A stretch of DNA of 7,444 bases from Casp-Chloro-G3 sp002816715. Its GTDB lineage: Bacteria > Chloroflexota > Dehalococcoidia > Lucifugimonadales > UBA3495. Below, piece by piece: positions 4,928 to 7,444 of the stretch (within the stretch, counting starts at the first letter, position 1; each line of letters starts with the position of its first letter). The translations under genes and the position numbers were made by a program. The stretch covers positions 1 through 7,444 of the forward strand of contig JAQBUV010000102.1 of NCBI GenBank assembly GCA_027623815.1, written 5' to 3'. The notes beneath the pieces are model-generated. The model did not search any database and was not told where the DNA came from. It was given only the letters and a program-made list of their open reading frames with translations.

Positions 4928-4957
4928 TGATTTACTGTTGATTTACTGTTGATTTAC
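4928..4957 (+). repeat. 11-bp tandem repeat TGATTTACTGT, 2.7 copies, next to the ribosome binding site
   Basis: TGATTTACTGT occurs at 4928-4938 and 4939-4949, with TGATTTAC at 4950-4957. It ends immediately before the AAAGGA ribosome binding site (4958-4963) of the first amidohydrolase. It could be an RNA-binding or regulator site, or a slippage-prone repeat that changes leader length. The repeat is exact; the role is inferred. Confidence 0.6.
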
Positions 4958-4970
4958 AAAGGAAACGCAG

Positions 4971-5927
4971 ATGAGAAGCATTGATATTCACGCCCACTCC
5001 ACGCCCCAGTGTTTTCAGCGGGATGTGCTGAATGGGCGGAAGTGGCACAATATGACCGCCGGAGAAGGAGAGCTGCGCAACCCGCGAAATGCCTGGACGC
5101 CCGAGGAGCGCATTGCCGACATGAACTCCATTGGGATGGATGTGCAGGTGGTGTCCACCAATGTGGCCTTTTACAAGTATGATGAAGAACTGACTACCGC
5201 CGTCGCCATCGCTCAGGACTGCAACAATGAAATCCATCAGATGACTATGGACTACCCCGACCGGCTGGCCGGGTTGGGCACCGTGCCGATGCAAGACATC
5301 CCGGCGGCGATTGCCGAAATGGAACGCTCAGTGGTTCAGTTGGGTTTCAAGGGCGTCATGATCGACGATAAGGTCAACGGAAAGACCTTCGACGAGCCGG
5401 AGTTTCTTCCCTTCTTCAAGGCGGCGGAGCAGATGGGCGCTTTTATCCTGATTCACCAGGCCTATCCGACCGTGGTGCATCAGCGCATTAATCGATACCA
5501 TCTGCCCAACAGCATCGGCAATCTGGCCGACCGCACCATCACCTTCGCGTCAATGGTATTCGGCGGGGTCATGGATAAATGCCCCGACCTGAAAATCTGT
5601 CTGTGTCATGGCGGCGGGTATACCTGTTTCGGCATTGGCCGCATGGACCGGGGCTGGCAGGTACGGCCCGAAGCGCGTCAGTTCATCCAGAAACCGCCCA
5701 GCGCCTATCTGCGGAGTTTCTATTACGACTGCTTGACCCAGAGCGAACCGGCTCTGCGCTATCTGATCGACACCGTGGGTGCTGACCGGGTGGTGCTGGG
5801 CACCGATTGGCCCGCCGATATGGGCCAGGACTGGCCGGTTTCCTGGGTGCAGAACATGAATAGTCTCACCCAAGAAGAGAAGGATTTGATTCTCTGGAAG
5901 AACCTGGAGCGACTGCTGGGACTTTAG
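4971..5927 (+). CDS. ACMSD-like metal-dependent amidohydrolase/decarboxylase, copy 1
   Basis: This 318-aa protein is of the Amidohydro_2/COG2159 type, a TIM barrel related to ACMSD and to the gamma-resorcylate and 5-carboxyvanillate decarboxylases. The metal ligands are all visible: H7 and H9 (DIHAH), H162 (ILIHQ), H213 (CLCHGGGY) and D279 (VLGTDWP). R47 (WTPEER) and R224 (GIGRMDRGW) match the ACMSD substrate-binding arginines. The H213-to-R224 and H213-to-D279 spacings of 11 and 66 equal those I recall for Pseudomonas ACMSD (H228, R239, D294). The likely reaction is non-oxidative decarboxylation of an aromatic or semialdehyde acid, or hydrolysis of a related ring; the true substrate is unknown. 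The ATG is preceded by AAAGGA. It is the first gene after the divergent promoter, and a paralogue follows 97 bp downstream. Confidence 0.93.
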   Translation: MRSIDIHAHSTPQCFQRDVLNGRKWHNMTAGEGELRNPRNAWTPEERIADMNSIGMDVQVVSTNVAFYKYDEELTTAVAIAQDCNNEIHQMTMDYPDRLAGLGTVPMQDIPAAIAEMERSVVQLGFKGVMIDDKVNGKTFDEPEFLPFFKAAEQMGAFILIHQAYPTVVHQRINRYHLPNSIGNLADRTITFASMVFGGVMDKCPDLKICLCHGGGYTCFGIGRMDRGWQVRPEARQFIQKPPSAYLRSFYYDCLTQSEPALRYLIDTVGADRVVLGTDWPADMGQDWPVSWVQNMNSLTQEEKDLILWKNLERLLGL

Positions 5928-5956
5928 GATTCCGATTTTAGACCATTTACCCATTC

Positions 5957-5998
5957 GCCCTTCTGCAACCTCAGGACCGACTGAAGGGCATCATTTTT
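5957..5998 (+). terminator. Possible intergenic terminator between the amidohydrolase paralogues
   Basis: GCCCTTC (5957-5963) pairs with GAAGGGC (5983-5989), followed by ATCATTTTT. The 19-nt loop is long, and a CAG/CTG pairing may extend the structure. It could partly end transcription after copy 1, so that copy 2 is made at a lower level or under separate control. Confidence 0.4.
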
Positions 5999-6024
5999 CA
6001 ACATTTTGAGGAGCATAAGAAAGA

Positions 6025-6990
6025 ATGCGTAGTATAGACATTCATGCCCACATATCCCCAGAATCCTGTTTCCAGGCCATGCGGGAGGGTAAGAACTGGC
6101 ACGGTATAACCCCCGACCAGATTCGCGGCGGGCACCAGTTTAACCCCCGTACTATGTGGACACCGGAACAGCGAATCAACGATATGAACTCGTTGGGAGT
6201 GGACGTGCATGTGCTGTCCACCGGGGCCTTCTTTTACTTCTATGACCGGCCGGCCGCTCAGGTGGCGGCGATGAACGTAGAGTGCAACGATTACGTTTCC
6301 CAGTTGACCAAAGACTACCCCGACCGGTTTGCTGGTCTGGCCAACCTGCCGATGCAGGACGTCCGAGCCTCAGTGGCGGAACTGGAACGCTCCTGTACCC
6401 AGTTGGGTCTCAAAGGCGCGATGATCGGTGACCACGTTAACGGCAAGACCTACGACGATCCGGACTTCTATCCCCTGTGGGAGGCCGCCGAGCAGCTTGG
6501 CGCAGTGATTATGGTCCATCAAAGCGGCTCGACCGTGGTGACTCCTCGACTGGACGAGTATCACGTGTCCAACACTATTGGTAACCTGGCTGACCGGGCC
6601 GTCACCTTCGCATCTTTTGTATTTGGCGGAGTGATGGACAAGTACCCCAATCTGAGAGTCCTGCTCTGTCATGGCGGCGGTTACACCTGCTACGGCATCG
6701 GTCGCATGGACCGGGGCTGGCAGGTGCGCTCCGAGGCGCGGGTCAACATTCAGCAGCCGCCCAGCAAGTATCTCAATAAGTTCTACTACGACTGCCTGAC
6801 GCAGAGCGAAGAAGCCCTCCGCTATCTTATCGACCGGGTTGGAATTGACCGGGTGCTCTTTGGCACCGACTGGCCCTTTGATATGTGCTTCGACTGGCCG
6901 GTGTCCTGGATTATGAGCCTGGAAAGCCTGACTCAGGAGGAGAAAGAGGCGATTCTCTACAAGAATCTGGAGAGTGTGCTGGGGATTTAG
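6025..6990 (+). CDS. ACMSD-like metal-dependent amidohydrolase/decarboxylase, copy 2
   Basis: This 321-aa paralogue of the preceding gene is about 60% identical by eye overall and 73 of 100 over the last 100 residues. It keeps every predicted active-site residue: H7, H9, R50, H165, H216, R227 and D282. Differences concentrate around the substrate pocket and barrel-loop regions: HQSGSTVVTPRLDEYH replaces HQAYPTVVHQRINRYH after the third ligand, DWPFDMCFDWP replaces DWPADMGQDWP after the last, and TGAFFYFYDRPAAQ replaces TNVAFYKYDEELTT near residue 70. This suggests duplication followed by substrate divergence. The ATG has GAGGAG 11 bases upstream, a rather long spacing. A weak terminator-like hairpin lies between the copies, so co-transcription is likely but may be uneven. 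It is followed by a convergent minus-strand gene. Confidence 0.93.
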   Translation: MRSIDIHAHISPESCFQAMREGKNWHGITPDQIRGGHQFNPRTMWTPEQRINDMNSLGVDVHVLSTGAFFYFYDRPAAQVAAMNVECNDYVSQLTKDYPDRFAGLANLPMQDVRASVAELERSCTQLGLKGAMIGDHVNGKTYDDPDFYPLWEAAEQLGAVIMVHQSGSTVVTPRLDEYHVSNTIGNLADRAVTFASFVFGGVMDKYPNLRVLLCHGGGYTCYGIGRMDRGWQVRSEARVNIQQPPSKYLNKFYYDCLTQSEEALRYLIDRVGIDRVLFGTDWPFDMCFDWPVSWIMSLESLTQEEKEAILYKNLESVLGI

Positions 6991-7111
6991 GGCCCATGAC
7001 GAAATAAATGGATCCGTATTAGCCAGATTTCAATGTAGGCACACTCATATTTGCATCACTTAATTTAGTCACGACTACTTAGTCTGACGCCTTATCTATG
7101 TATCAGCCAGC

Positions 7112-7444
7112 CTAATTCTGATCTTCAAAGTTGTTCTGCGGAATCAGGCTGCTCAAAACCTTGTCCAGTTCCTGCTTCAACTCTTCCGGGTCGCTGGTCG
7201 AGTCAATCTTTTGTTGTATGCGGGTCAAGCTGGCGGCCAGGGCCAGTCGGTGCTCGGTCAACTGGCTCTCGTATTGCGCCTTGGCTGCCTGGCTCTGAGC
7301 GGCCGCTATCTCCCGGCCGTTCCCGCGTACCAGCGACTCCAAGGAATCCACTATTTTTGAAATAATTCGGTAGACTGCCGCGGCAGAAAACCCTCCTAAC
7401 AGGGCCAATACTGGTTTCCCCAGAGCCTGAACGGTACCCGACCT
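7112..7444 (-). CDS. C-terminal part of a membrane protein with a coiled-coil tail (partial)
   Basis: The minus-strand frame is open from the right window edge to a TAG at 7112-7114, giving 110 residues with no need for an internal start. A TTG at 7408 could act as a start, but the frame continues upstream, so I treat the gene as running off the window. Visible parts are a hydrophobic segment with glycine and alanine (KPVLALLGGFSAAAVYRII), then SKIVDSLESLVRGNG, then a charged, Ala/Gln/Glu/Lys-rich helical stretch (REIAAAQSQAAKAQYESQLTEHRLALAASL) likely to form a coiled coil. The tail ends PQNNFEDQN. The GFS-AVYRI-SLESLVRG pattern resembles the conserved end of some uncharacterised bacterial membrane proteins, but I cannot name a family. 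It converges on the second amidohydrolase; the 121-bp gap shows no clear terminator. Confidence 0.75.
   Translation of the reverse strand, partial: RSGTVQALGKPVLALLGGFSAAAVYRIISKIVDSLESLVRGNGREIAAAQSQAAKAQYESQLTEHRLALAASLTRIQQKIDSTSDPEELKQELDKVLSSLIPQNNFEDQN

Noticed and set aside
5550..5954. Antisense frames opposite the amidohydrolases (also 4932-5294, 5998-6210 and 6370-6672)
   Set aside because: They mirror conserved coding sequence in the two paralogues and have no supporting start signals or domains.

Overview
The window looks like a bacterial chromosome segment from a catabolically versatile environmental lineage. My best guess is Chloroflexota (Dehalococcoidia/SAR202-like). This rests on the double zinc-ribbon protein, the mix of UbiD, CMD, HpcH/HpaI and ACMSD-like enzymes, and the CCGGC-hairpin repeats. 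It is an inference from gene content, not a measured placement. No rRNA, tRNA, CRISPR array or complete IS is visible.

Layout. The left edge (1-83) holds the last codons of an IS3-type transposase remnant. A full-length UbiD-family prFMN decarboxylase follows on the minus strand (171-1625), with a tandem TACAAT repeat upstream. After 316 bp without a gene comes a 108-aa double zinc-ribbon protein (1942-2268, minus). About 600 bp of mostly non-coding DNA contains several operator-like dyads and a 177-bp MITE. The MITE has perfect 16-bp terminal inverted repeats and a perfect 10-bp target duplication, and it carries an inverted pair of REP-like hairpins. Just right of it is a 47-codon membrane peptide gene with a good ribosome binding site (2874-3017, plus). 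Next, on the minus strand, are a carboxymuconolactone-decarboxylase-family protein (3095-3649), a second REP-like doublet, and an HpcH/HpaI-type aldolase whose real start is 4593.

The 377-bp region 4594-4970 is a divergent control region. Back-to-back sigma70-type promoters (TTGACG-N17-TACAAT leftward, TTGACC-N17-TAACAT rightward) sit there with a dyad, a terminator-like hairpin and an 11-bp tandem repeat. Rightward it feeds two tandem ACMSD-like metal-dependent amidohydrolases/decarboxylases (4971-5927 and 6025-6990). These are paralogues that keep all predicted metal ligands. The window ends in the C-terminal part of a minus-strand membrane/coiled-coil protein (7112-7444).

Working together: four of the five enzymes (UbiD, CMD and the two ACMSD-like proteins) belong to decarboxylase families, and the fifth is a pyruvate-type aldolase. 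This composition fits breakdown of aromatic or other cyclic carboxylic acids through ring-cleavage products. The substrate cannot be read from the sequence. The aldolase and the paralogue pair share one divergent promoter region, so they are the most likely co-regulated set.
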